From Bradyrhizobium macuxiense (GTDB lineage Bacteria; Pseudomonadota; Alphaproteobacteria; Rhizobiales; Xanthobacteraceae), in assembly GCF_007993935.1 (NCBI RefSeq), contig NZ_VITY01000009.1:1-64000 (forward strand): a DNA stretch of 64,000 nt, written 5' to 3'. The notes below the pieces were generated by a model, which was not told the origin of the DNA, ran no database searches, and saw only the letters and a list, made by a program, of their open reading frames with translations. How positions within the stretch are numbered: the stretch's first letter is position 1; each line of letters begins with the position of its first letter. Position numbers and translations under genes: made by a program. Of this stretch, positions 55,123 through 62,518 are shown one piece after another.

Positions 55123-55219
55123 GGCGTCCTCCCCTAAGTTTCGGGAAGACTAGCAGCGACGTCCGCGGGGTGGAAGCGGTTGGCCGGGCGTCCGCCATGA
55201 CGTTCTGGATCCATCCCCT

Positions 55220-55260
55220 CGTCATTCCGGGCTCGACGCTGCGCGTCGCCCGGAATGACG
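55220..55260. repeat. Compact hairpin repeat (CGTCATTCCGGGC...GCCCGGAATGACG)
   Basis: A perfect CGTCATTCCGGGC / GCCCGGAATGACG stem with a short GC-rich loop (CGACGCTGCGCGTC also self-complementary). It is a minimal member of the family at 30683-30796. Confidence 0.8.
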
Positions 55261-55277
55261 GCCGTGGGGACATCGCC

Positions 55278-55640
55278 TCAGGCGCCCGGCACCTGGTCGA
55301 GGAAGCCGGTGATGCTCTTGATCCGGCCGTCCTTGAGCATGGCGAAGTCGGTGCCCTTGATCGGGCTGTCGATGCCGTCGGGCCCGAGGCCCCAGGAGAA
55401 GCGGACGTGATCGCCGAAGCCGTTCGGCTCGCCGATCAGCTTGAACTTGAAATCCGGAAACTTCTGCTGCACGCCGGCGATCAGCGCGTCGACGCCCTCA
55501 TGGCCGTCGCCACTCATCAGCGGATCGATATAGCGCGCGTCGGCGGTCCAGTTTTCGCTCAGCATCTCGCGGCGCCGGCTCGGCGTGCGCTCGTTCCAGA
55601 GCTCGATGTAGTTGCGGGCGATGGTCGTGTGGTCGGTCAT
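55278..55640 (-). CDS. NTF2-like (SnoaL-type) protein
   Basis: A 120-residue cone-fold protein. MTDHTTIARNYIELWNERTPSRRREMLSENWTADARYIDPLMSGDGHEGVDAL is the typical helix-strand start with YIDP, and FAMLKDGRIKSITGFLD the closing hairpin. The family covers enzymes and ligand-binding proteins. The specific function is unknown. ATG chosen after GGAGAGCACC. Confidence 0.82.
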   Translation of the reverse strand: MTDHTTIARNYIELWNERTPSRRREMLSENWTADARYIDPLMSGDGHEGVDALIAGVQQKFPDFKFKLIGEPNGFGDHVRFSWGLGPDGIDSPIKGTDFAMLKDGRIKSITGFLDQVPGA

Positions 55641-55733
55641 GGTGCTCTCCTTCGATGTGCCGGATTGTGCGGCTGTCCTCACTATCGAAGGTTCGCTTGT
55701 GCCGATCGATTACCTCAGAGGTCATCGCGCGAA

Positions 55734-56054
55734 CTACGGCGCGATTTTCAAAACGGCCTTCATGTTGGGATGGAAGCGGCAGTAATAATCGACCGTGCCG
55801 GCCTTGGTGAGAACCGACTTGATCGTCTGCTTCGGCGCGATCGTCACGTCGAAGTCGCCGTTCTTCGCGGTGGCGGTGTGGGCCAATATATCCTTGTTGA
55901 CCCATTCGACGGTGTCGCCGACCTTGGCGGATGCCTCGGCCGGCGAGACCACCAGATTCTCCATCACGATCTGGATGGTGGCGGCATGTGCCGGGACGGC
56001 TATCGCGCCGAGCGCGAACAGAGCGAGCGTCGTGAGATAGCGTCTCGGTAACAT
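55734..56054 (-). CDS. Cupredoxin (amicyanin/plastocyanin-like), periplasmic
   Basis: A 106-residue blue copper protein. Signal peptide 1-24 ends PAHA. Copper ligands His59 (ILAHTAT), Cys92, His95 and Met98 (YYCRFHPNM) are all present. It probably carries electrons in the periplasm. It lies 11 bp after the DUF4142 gene; the frame further upstream is antisense filler. With that gene and the ECF sigma factor it appears to form one unit. Confidence 0.88.
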   Translation of the reverse strand: MLPRRYLTTLALFALGAIAVPAHAATIQIVMENLVVSPAEASAKVGDTVEWVNKDILAHTATAKNGDFDVTIAPKQTIKSVLTKAGTVDYYCRFHPNMKAVLKIAP

Positions 56055-56065
56055 CACCCGTCTCC

Positions 56066-56587
56066 TTACTTCAGGCTGGCCGCGACATGTTCGGCATGCT
56101 GCTGATGGCCCTGGAAGATCTTCAGGCCGGTCTGCAGCAGGCCCTTCAGCTCGGGATTGCTGGCCGACGGAATCAGCTGCGTCTCCAGCGCGGTATTGAC
56201 CGTCTTGTGGTAGGCGACCTCGTTGTCGACATAGGCCTTGTCGTAGGCCGCGCCCTTCAGCTTGCCGAGCTCGGCGAGCTTGTCGGCGGCCTGCTTCGAC
56301 AGCGCCTTGCTGGTGTCGTTGTCCTCCGGCGTCACCTTCAGCTTCTTGACGAGGTCGAGCGCCTGCTTGTTGACCGCCTCGTGGTCGCGCACCATGTCCT
56401 TGGCGAACGCCTTGACCTCCTTGTTGGAAGCCTTCTTTTCGGCTTGCTTGGCGGCGTTGATGTCGATCACGCCGGCCGTATAGGCGATGTGCGCGATCTG
56501 CGGATCGGTCAGCTTGGCGCCCTGCGCCAGCGCAGCCCCTGAGAGAAGGCTGAGCGCGGCGACCGCGATGCTCAATCGAACGAACAT
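56066..56587 (-). CDS. DUF4142 periplasmic protein
   Basis: A 173-residue protein with signal peptide MFVRLSIAVAALSLLSGAALAQ, then a helical DUF4142 domain (ferritin-like bundle) with DPQIAHIAYTAGVIDINAAKQAEKKASNKEVKAFAKDMVRDHEAVN and a His-rich end FQGHQQHAEHV. The His and Glu residues along the helices could bind metal, which is unproven. It lies 93 bp after the sigma factor gene and directly before the cupredoxin gene. Confidence 0.87.
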   Translation of the reverse strand: MFVRLSIAVAALSLLSGAALAQGAKLTDPQIAHIAYTAGVIDINAAKQAEKKASNKEVKAFAKDMVRDHEAVNKQALDLVKKLKVTPEDNDTSKALSKQAADKLAELGKLKGAAYDKAYVDNEVAYHKTVNTALETQLIPSASNPELKGLLQTGLKIFQGHQQHAEHVAASLK

Positions 56588-56680
56588 GGTTTGACACTCC
56601 TGTTGAGCCGGCATAGCGCGCGGCACGTCGTTGGTTAGACAGGAGTTGGATGGTGCAGACGGCCAAAGGTTCCCGAAAAC

Positions 56681-57370
56681 CTATGCTGCAGTGCCGAGCC
56701 GTTTCAGAACCGCCTCGGTCAATCGCTCGCAGCGTCTGCCCGCGAAGGGAAAGGCCTCCATCACGATAGGGCCGATCTTCCGCTCGACATTGTCGCGCAG
56801 CATGGTCCGGGCGCGGTGCAGGCGGGTCTTCACGGTTTCCGGCTTGAGGCCGAGGATGTCGGCGGTTTCCTCGACATTCATGCCCTCGATCACGCGGGTG
56901 ATGAAGACGAGGCGGAACGCCTCGGGCAGCTCATCGATGGCGTGCTCGACGACCTGCTGGATCTCACGCTGGGCCATGGATTTTTCCGGATCGTCCGTTG
57001 ACGACAGGGGGAACTGGATGATCTGCGCTTCAAGGGCGCCTTTCGGCAGCTCGGACCACTCCACGTTGCTGCGCCTGCTCCGCACGCGGCTGAGCGCCTC
57101 GTTGATCGCGATCCGCGACAGCCAGGTCGAGAGGCTGGAGTCGCCGCGGAACTGGTCCAGATGGGTGAAGGCGCGCACATAGGCGTCCTGCACCGCGTCC
57201 TCGGCCTCGTTGTCGTTGCGCAGAATGCCGCGCGCCAGCCGAAACAGCCGGCGGTTATTCGCCTGCATGATGGCGCGGATCGCGGCCTCGTCGCGGGCGA
57301 TCGCGCGTTGCACGAGCTCGGCATCGCCCGAGCTGACCGGCGGCAGGGACGTGACATGGGCCTGGCGCAT
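56681..57370 (-). CDS. ECF RNA polymerase sigma factor
   Basis: A 229-residue sigma-70 family factor. Region 2: RLFRLARGILRNDNEAEDAVQDAYVRAFTHLDQFRG; region 4: ELPEAFRLVFITRVIEGMNVEETADILGLKPETVKTRLHRAR. The start MRQAHVTSLPPVSSGDAE was taken over a far longer upstream frame that overlaps the LysR gene. No anti-sigma gene is adjacent. The next genes encode DUF4142 and cupredoxin proteins, which are plausible targets. Confidence 0.88.
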   Translation of the reverse strand: MRQAHVTSLPPVSSGDAELVQRAIARDEAAIRAIMQANNRRLFRLARGILRNDNEAEDAVQDAYVRAFTHLDQFRGDSSLSTWLSRIAINEALSRVRSRRSNVEWSELPKGALEAQIIQFPLSSTDDPEKSMAQREIQQVVEHAIDELPEAFRLVFITRVIEGMNVEETADILGLKPETVKTRLHRARTMLRDNVERKIGPIVMEAFPFAGRRCERLTEAVLKRLGTAA

Positions 57371-57476
57371 GGCGGGATCGCCCTTCACTGTTGGCTGAAT
57401 AATATCATTAGATGCCAAGCCGGCGCACAGGTTCCCGAGAAAATGGCGGCCGATTGGGAAATGCGCCGATCGGCGG

Positions 57477-58385
57477 CTACGGCCTGATATAGGCCTCCGG
57501 ATCGCCGCGCGCGTGCGCTTCCATTGCATCGAGGAAGCAGCGCACCTTGGCCGGGACAAATTGCCGCGCCGGCAGCAGTGCGTGCACATTGAGCGGCTCG
57601 CAGACATGGTCCGGCAACAGCCGCCGCAACTGGCCGGCCGCGACCGCGGCGCGGGTGTAGCTCGCGGTGACCCGCAGCACGCCATGGCCGGCGAGGGCCG
57701 CCTGCAGCCGGACATGGGCATTCGATGAGGTGAGACGCGCGCGATCGACCGCGAGATGCTCGACCGCGCCGCCGGGCGCCGTGATCGCCCATGGCGGATC
57801 GCTGGGGCCGGTCAGCAGCGGCAGCTGTCTCAGTTCATCCAGCGTGCGCGGTTCGCCGAACTTCTCCAGCAGCGCCGGTGCCGCGAACAGGCCGCGCTCG
57901 AGGGTGAAGACGCGGCGGATCACGATGCCGGCCGACGGCAGCGGCGCCTCCAACATCGCGAACACGATGTCGTAGTTCTCGGCGATCGGGTTGACGATGT
58001 CGTGCTCGACGTCGATCCGGATCGCGAGCTCCGGATAACGGCCCATCACCGCGCAAGCGACCGGCCCCGCGTGATGCGCGCCGAATTCGTACGGCGCCTT
58101 GATGCGGAGCGTGCCGGCGACCGCGCTCGACATCGCCAGCGCCTCGCTGTGGGTGTCGTGCAGCGCGGCGAACAGCGGGCGCACCTTGCGATAGATGGTC
58201 TCGCCGGAATCGGTCAGCCGCAGATGCCGCGTGGTGCGTTCGATCAGCCGCAGCCCGAGATTGGCCTCGAGACGCTGCACCGCAGCACTGAGGCTCGATT
58301 TGGGATGTCCGAGCACGCGCGCAGCCGCGGTGAAGCCGCCATGCTCGACAACCTCGCAAAACAGCTCCCAGTCGCGCCACTCCAT
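57477..58385 (-). CDS. LysR-family transcriptional regulator
   Basis: A 302-residue regulator with N-terminal winged helix MEWRDWELFCEVVEHGGFTAAARVLGHPKSSLSAAVQRLEANLGLRLIERTTRHLRLT and a periplasmic-binding-like effector domain. The ATG at 58385 gives the usual length; ATG 58424 would add 13 residues that run into the likely operator region. It is divergent from the Rieske oxygenase gene and probably controls it. Confidence 0.88.
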   Translation of the reverse strand: MEWRDWELFCEVVEHGGFTAAARVLGHPKSSLSAAVQRLEANLGLRLIERTTRHLRLTDSGETIYRKVRPLFAALHDTHSEALAMSSAVAGTLRIKAPYEFGAHHAGPVACAVMGRYPELAIRIDVEHDIVNPIAENYDIVFAMLEAPLPSAGIVIRRVFTLERGLFAAPALLEKFGEPRTLDELRQLPLLTGPSDPPWAITAPGGAVEHLAVDRARLTSSNAHVRLQAALAGHGVLRVTASYTRAAVAAGQLRRLLPDHVCEPLNVHALLPARQFVPAKVRCFLDAMEAHARGDPEAYIRP

Positions 58386-58432
58386 GGCCGATTGTCCATC
58401 CACCGGTACAGTGTGTCCAGCCAAATCGGATT

Positions 58433-58477
58433 ATCCCGATGGCCGGGATCACCTAACCTGATTGCAAGCAAATTTGC
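58433..58477. promoter_or_regulatory. Palindromes between LysR gene and Rieske oxygenase gene
   Basis: ATCCCG-ATGGC-CGGGAT (58433-58449) is a perfect 6-5-6 inverted repeat, and GCAAATTTGC (58468-58477) a perfect 10-base palindrome. Both lie in the 106 bp divergent gap. One or both are candidate LysR sites. The second ends 14 bp before the oxygenase start, where it could also affect initiation. Confidence 0.5.
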
Positions 58478-58491
58478 ATCGGGAGGGTGAA

Positions 58492-59556
58492 ATGGCCGAC
58501 GACGGAATTTTCCTGCGCAACGCCTGGTACGTGGCGGCGCTGAATCACGAGCTGATCGACGGCAAGAAGCTGGCGCGCACCATATTGGAGCGGCCGATCG
58601 TGATCTATCGCGGCGCCAGCGGAAAGGTCGTCGCGCTCGATGACCGTTGCTGCCATCGCGCCGCGCCGCTCTCGATGGGGCGCGTCGAGGGCGACGATAT
58701 CCGCTGCATGTATCACGGCATGAAGTTCGCGGCCGACGGCAAGTGCATCCAGATCCCCGGCCAGGACGCGATCCCCGCCAAGCTCGGCGTGCGCAGCTAT
58801 CCGGTGGTCGAACGCTACAACATGATCTTCATCTGGACCGGCGATCCCGAGAAGGCCGATCCGAAGCTGGTCCTCGACTATCCGCCGCTGGAAGATCCCA
58901 AATGGCGCGGTCTGCCGGGCTACATGCACTACAAGGCCAACTGGCTTTTGATCGTCGACAATCTCAGCGACTTCGCGCATCTCGCTTTCGTGCACACCAA
59001 CACGCTCGGCGGCTCCGAGGAATACGCCTACAAGACCAAGCCGGTCGCGATCGAAAAGCTCGACGACGGCTTCCGCGTCGAGCGCTGGCACATGGGCGCC
59101 GATGCGCCGCCCTACCACAAGAAGGTGATCTCCAACCGCGACGACAAGGTCGATCGCCGCAATATCGGCCGCATGATCGTGCCGGGCATCTTCACGCTCG
59201 ACACCACGTTTGCGCCGGCCGGGCAGGGCGTGGAGAAGGGCGTTCAGGTTCCGGGCACGCGGTCATACCGCAACGCGCAGTTCATGACGCCGGAGACCCG
59301 CTCCTCGACACACTTCTTCTGGAACTATTTGCACGATTTCGACACCGACAATCCGAACATTTCGCTGTCGCTGCGGCATTCCCTCGAGGAGGCCTTCAAC
59401 GAGGACAAGGACTTCATCGAGGCGCAGCAGAGGGTGCTCGACGTCGACCCGGATTATCAGCTGCTCGCGATCGGCGCCGATGCGCCGCTGACCTATTTCC
59501 GCTGGCTGTTCGCGCGCAAGCTCGAGGCGGAGAAGGGAACGGCACGGGCCGCATAA
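58492..59556 (+). CDS. Rieske aromatic oxygenase subunit (vanillate O-demethylase VanA-like)
   Basis: A 354-residue oxygenase. The Rieske cluster uses Cys53-x-His55 (CCHRAAPL) and Cys72-x2-His75 (CMYHG). The mononuclear iron motif NLSDFAHLAFVH gives Asp160 bridge, His163 and His168. Such proteins demethylate vanillate or related methoxyaromatics, or hydroxylate aromatic acids. GGGAGGG precedes the ATG. Vanillate would be a product of the ferulate pathway at the left of this window. No VanB-type reductase is encoded beside it, so electrons must come from elsewhere. Confidence 0.85.
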   Translation: MADDGIFLRNAWYVAALNHELIDGKKLARTILERPIVIYRGASGKVVALDDRCCHRAAPLSMGRVEGDDIRCMYHGMKFAADGKCIQIPGQDAIPAKLGVRSYPVVERYNMIFIWTGDPEKADPKLVLDYPPLEDPKWRGLPGYMHYKANWLLIVDNLSDFAHLAFVHTNTLGGSEEYAYKTKPVAIEKLDDGFRVERWHMGADAPPYHKKVISNRDDKVDRRNIGRMIVPGIFTLDTTFAPAGQGVEKGVQVPGTRSYRNAQFMTPETRSSTHFFWNYLHDFDTDNPNISLSLRHSLEEAFNEDKDFIEAQQRVLDVDPDYQLLAIGADAPLTYFRWLFARKLEAEKGTARAA

Positions 59557-59750
59557 TCGTTGCAGCGATAGTTGTCCGCGCCCAGCCAAAGTCGCGCCGG
59601 GATCGCGAGATCGTGACCTCCCGGCATGGCCGTCGGTCCAGCGGGTTGACGTAAGGTGATCGACCTTAATTCGTCGGTTCTTGATCGGGGTCAAGGTTTC
59701 GACCTGCGCCGGCCTGACTATTGTCGCTGGCGATCAATCGGTGAATAAGC

Positions 59751-60905
59751 TTGCGCGAAAAGACAGACCCGCCTGAACGGAGTGGCAGCACCAATTGGGT
59801 GCAGCACGCTTGGCTATGGCCATTTGAAGCCATGCGATTGGCGCTGGAGATCTACTCACCATGGCAGCCGGATCGCCCGGCCGAGCCCCCGGATGCGCCG
59901 GACGACGTGGAGGGGGCGCTGCCCTGGACGACGGCCCATTCCGTCGCGCTGCAATTGCCGACGATGCGCCTGCTCGACTTCTCGAGAGCGGTCGAGGGCC
60001 GGCCGCTGCTGGTCTGCGCGCCCTACGCGCTGCACCGCGCGAAGATTGCGGATCTTGCAAAAGGCCACAGCCTGATGGAGGCGTTGCAAGAGGTCGGTGT
60101 TGCGCGTCTTTATCTCACCGATTGGCGCTCGGCGACGCCGGAGATGCGGTATTTCTCGATCGACACCTTTCTGTCCGATCTCAACGTGGCCGTCGACAGC
60201 ATCGGGCCACCCGTCGACCTCGCAGGTCTCTGTCAGGGCGGTTGGCTGTCGCTGCTCTATGCTGCGCGTTTTCCCGGCAAGGTGCGGCGGCTCGTGCTTG
60301 CAGGCAGCCCGGTCGACGTCTCGGAACCGTCATATCTGTCCCGGATGGTCACCTCGCTTCCGCAGCAAGGCTTCGAGGCAATGGTGCGGCAGGGAGATGG
60401 GCTCGTCAGTGGTGAGCACATGTTGCAGGTGTGGAGCGCCCCGTTCAACATGCTTGACGTGGAGGCTGCGCTGCAGCGGCGGCTCGACGGCAAATCGGAG
60501 GAGGCGCGGTCTCTGCTCGATCGCTTCACGCGCTGGAACGACGAGACGCTTGATCTGCCGGGCACCTTTTACCTCGAAGTGACTGACTGGATCTTTCGCA
60601 AGAACCGGATCGCGGCAGGCGACTTCGTTGCGCTCGGTCGCAAGATCGATCTTGCTGCGGTGAACTTGCCCGTCTACCTGCTCGCTGCGGAGAAGGACAT
60701 CGTTGTTCCGCCCGATCAGGCATTTGCGACAATGCGGCTCCTGGGCACGCCGCCCTCATGGTTGCAATGCGACACCGAGCCATGTGGTCACCTCGGCCTG
60801 TTCGTCGGCTGCATGGCCTTGACTGGCCCGTGGCGCCGGATTGCATGCTGGCTTCAGTCCGATCTCGAAGATGCCGCAAGCGAGCGATCTCGGATCAGCG
60901 CGTGA
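59751..60905 (+). CDS. PHA synthase-like alpha/beta hydrolase with cysteine nucleophile
   Basis: About 384 residues of alpha/beta-hydrolase fold. The nucleophile elbow GLCQGGW places Cys161 where lipases have Ser, as in PHA synthases (PhaC). AAEKDIVVPPDQA supplies the Asp and CGHLGLFVG the His. The PhaC-like segment RLYLTDWRSATPEMRYFSIDTFLSDL precedes the elbow. It lacks the long N-terminal region of true PhaC. The start is uncertain: TTG 59751 is the longest, ATG 59832 the first ATG. Role may be PHA-related acyl transfer, or hydrolysis. Confidence 0.7.
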   Translation: MREKTDPPERSGSTNWVQHAWLWPFEAMRLALEIYSPWQPDRPAEPPDAPDDVEGALPWTTAHSVALQLPTMRLLDFSRAVEGRPLLVCAPYALHRAKIADLAKGHSLMEALQEVGVARLYLTDWRSATPEMRYFSIDTFLSDLNVAVDSIGPPVDLAGLCQGGWLSLLYAARFPGKVRRLVLAGSPVDVSEPSYLSRMVTSLPQQGFEAMVRQGDGLVSGEHMLQVWSAPFNMLDVEAALQRRLDGKSEEARSLLDRFTRWNDETLDLPGTFYLEVTDWIFRKNRIAAGDFVALGRKIDLAAVNLPVYLLAAEKDIVVPPDQAFATMRLLGTPPSWLQCDTEPCGHLGLFVGCMALTGPWRRIACWLQSDLEDAASERSRISA

Positions 60906-60916
60906 GGCGCCAAATG

Positions 60917-60953
60917 AAAATGCCCCGAACTGCAGTTTTGCAATCCGGGGCAT
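60917..60953 (-). terminator. Terminator after ridA-like gene
   Basis: On the minus strand ATGCCCCG and CGGGGCAT pair around a 17-base loop that contains TGCAAAACTGCA, followed by TTTTC. It lies 25 bp after the RidA stop, between convergent genes. Confidence 0.7.
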
Positions 60954-60977
60954 CGAACGTCCATCGCGATGTCGCGC

Positions 60978-61328
60978 TTACTTCGCCGCGACGACCATGA
61001 TCTCGACGTCGTACTGCGGAGCCGCGAGCTTGGCCTCGACGGTGGCGCGAGCCGGGGTGTTGCCCTCGGAGACCCAGCCATCCCACACCGCGTTCATCTC
61101 CGGGAACGTCTTCATGTCGGTGATGTAGATGGTCGCGCTGAGCAGCTTCGACTTGTCGGTGCCGGCCTTGGCGAGGTGACCGTCGATGATCGACAGGATG
61201 TCCTTGGTCTGGTCGGTGACGCTGCCGCCCGCGGCCTTGCCGGCGACGACGCCGGCGAGATAGACGGTGTTGCCGTGCACGACGGCCTGGCTCATGCGCG
61301 GGCCGGTTTCGAAACGCTGAATGCTCAT
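60978..61328 (-). CDS. RidA-family protein (reactive imine/enamine deaminase family)
   Basis: A 116-residue YjgF/YER057c/UK114-type protein. GNTVYLAGVVAG, ILSIIDGHLAKAGTDKSKLLSATIYITDMKTFPEMNAVWDGW and TPARATVEAKLAAPQYDVEIMVVA cover the trimeric fold. The Arg in TPARATVE is the residue that in RidA binds the substrate carboxylate. It likely deaminates 2-aminoacrylate-like imines, though subfamily members vary. ATG at 61328 chosen; an upstream frame adds unsupported residues. Confidence 0.85.
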   Translation of the reverse strand: MSIQRFETGPRMSQAVVHGNTVYLAGVVAGKAAGGSVTDQTKDILSIIDGHLAKAGTDKSKLLSATIYITDMKTFPEMNAVWDGWVSEGNTPARATVEAKLAAPQYDVEIMVVAAK

Positions 61329-61359
61329 TTGGGTCTCCACTTGAATGGCGGGCATGTCT

Positions 61360-61410
61360 ATAGCGTTTTCAAGCGAAGTGGCTACCGGTTCGCGTGAAGA
61401 AAACGCGTCA
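61360..61410. repeat. Palindromic repeat (CGTTTTC...GAAAACG)
   Basis: TAGCGTTTTCAAGCGAAGTGG and CGTGAAGAAAACGCG are inverted, with TACCGGTTCG inside, like the CCGGTTTTCC-centred repeats of this group of bacteria. It lies upstream of the RidA gene. Confidence 0.6.
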
Positions 61411-61424
61411 AAACAAGAGATCGA

Positions 61425-61460
61425 GAGGTTTGGTTCTGATTTTGATCAGAACCAGACCTC
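61425..61460. repeat. Strong 16-bp hairpin
   Basis: GAGGTTTGGTTCTGAT and ATCAGAACCAGACCTC pair over 16 bases with one mismatch around TTTG. It lies in the gap between the divergently oriented ends of RidA upstream region and the esterase gene's 3' end, so it may end transcription of the esterase gene, though no long T-run follows. Confidence 0.6.
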
Positions 61461-61508
61461 TAGCCTGTCGGGGCGACCACCGCCACTGCGCATTTTGCAG
61501 CGCACCTC

Positions 61509-62432
61509 TCACGGAAATCGCGCAAAGAACGCCCAAATCGTGTCGGCACCGTCGATGTCGCCGTTTTGCGGGCCGAGCAGCGTGGTCGCCAGTTTCGCAA
61601 AATGCGCATCCGGGAAGTTGCCGGGCATGCGATGACCGCCGCCATTCACACGATAGAGCACGACGTCATGTCCCTGCGGGCAGGTTGAATCGACCCGCGT
61701 GACGGTCGATTGATCGGACGGATTGCGGTCGGGCAGGTCGGTGGTTGCGGCGTCTCTGGTCTCGCAGCCATTGGTGTGTCGCCAGAATTGCAGCGTGCGT
61801 TCGGTCGACCAGAAGCCGCCGACCGCGAACGTGCTGGTGCCGCGCCCGCCCTGATAGGGGATCAGCGGATCGAGGGTGCCGTTCATCAGCAGCATCGGCA
61901 CCGGACGTTGTGGCCGGCAGGCGCGGGCGGATTCATCGGTCAGGTTCATGATCACGCTGGCCACTGCTGCGAACAGGTCGGCACGTTCGCAGGCCAGCGT
62001 CATCGCCATCGCGCCGCCGTTGGAGATGCCGGTGACGTAGATGCGCTTCGGGTCGGCGATCCCGTCGCCCACGAGCTTTGCGATCAACTGCGAGATGAAG
62101 GCGACGTCGTCGGTGCCCTCAGGCGGCGGATTGCCGGCGCGCCGCCTGGAAGGCCGGGAGTCGGCCCAGGCGTGGTTCAATCCATCGGGATAGGCCACGG
62201 CAAAGCCATCGCGCTTGGCGATCAGCGGCCACGACGTCCGCGTGAGCATGTCGGCGCTGCTCTGGGTCTTGCCGTGCAGCACGATGACAAGCGGCGCGGG
62301 CCTGGTTGCCGGAGCCTGCAGCACGAATGTTCGCGTCGTGCCGTTGACGAGGAGCGAATCCGCCGCCGCCGGCGCAACGCCAAGTGCGAGGACGCCGGCC
62401 AGAGTCAGTATGCCGATTGGATGCCGTCGCAT
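61509..62432 (-). CDS. Secreted PHB depolymerase / feruloyl esterase-like hydrolase (LpqC family)
   Basis: A 307-residue alpha/beta-hydrolase with signal peptide MRRHPIGILTLAGVLALGVAPAAA. Domain marks are PLVIVLHGKTQSSADMLTRTSW, the nucleophile elbow VTGISNGGAMA (Ser), NGTLDPLIPYQGG (Asp) and GGGHRMPG (His). The family (esterase_phd/LpqC) includes short-chain PHB depolymerases and feruloyl esterases, which would fit the hydroxycinnamate genes elsewhere in the window. Substrate is inferred only. ATG 62432 gives the best signal peptide. Confidence 0.82.
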   Translation of the reverse strand: MRRHPIGILTLAGVLALGVAPAAADSLLVNGTTRTFVLQAPATRPAPLVIVLHGKTQSSADMLTRTSWPLIAKRDGFAVAYPDGLNHAWADSRPSRRRAGNPPPEGTDDVAFISQLIAKLVGDGIADPKRIYVTGISNGGAMAMTLACERADLFAAVASVIMNLTDESARACRPQRPVPMLLMNGTLDPLIPYQGGRGTSTFAVGGFWSTERTLQFWRHTNGCETRDAATTDLPDRNPSDQSTVTRVDSTCPQGHDVVLYRVNGGGHRMPGNFPDAHFAKLATTLLGPQNGDIDGADTIWAFFARFP

Positions 62433-62518
62433 CGCCGAACAAGCCCGCCCCTGCCGCGGCGATTGCAGCATGCCTGTGCGACGTGTTCAACCGGTCCGGC
62501 CGGGGCGTGGCTTCACGA

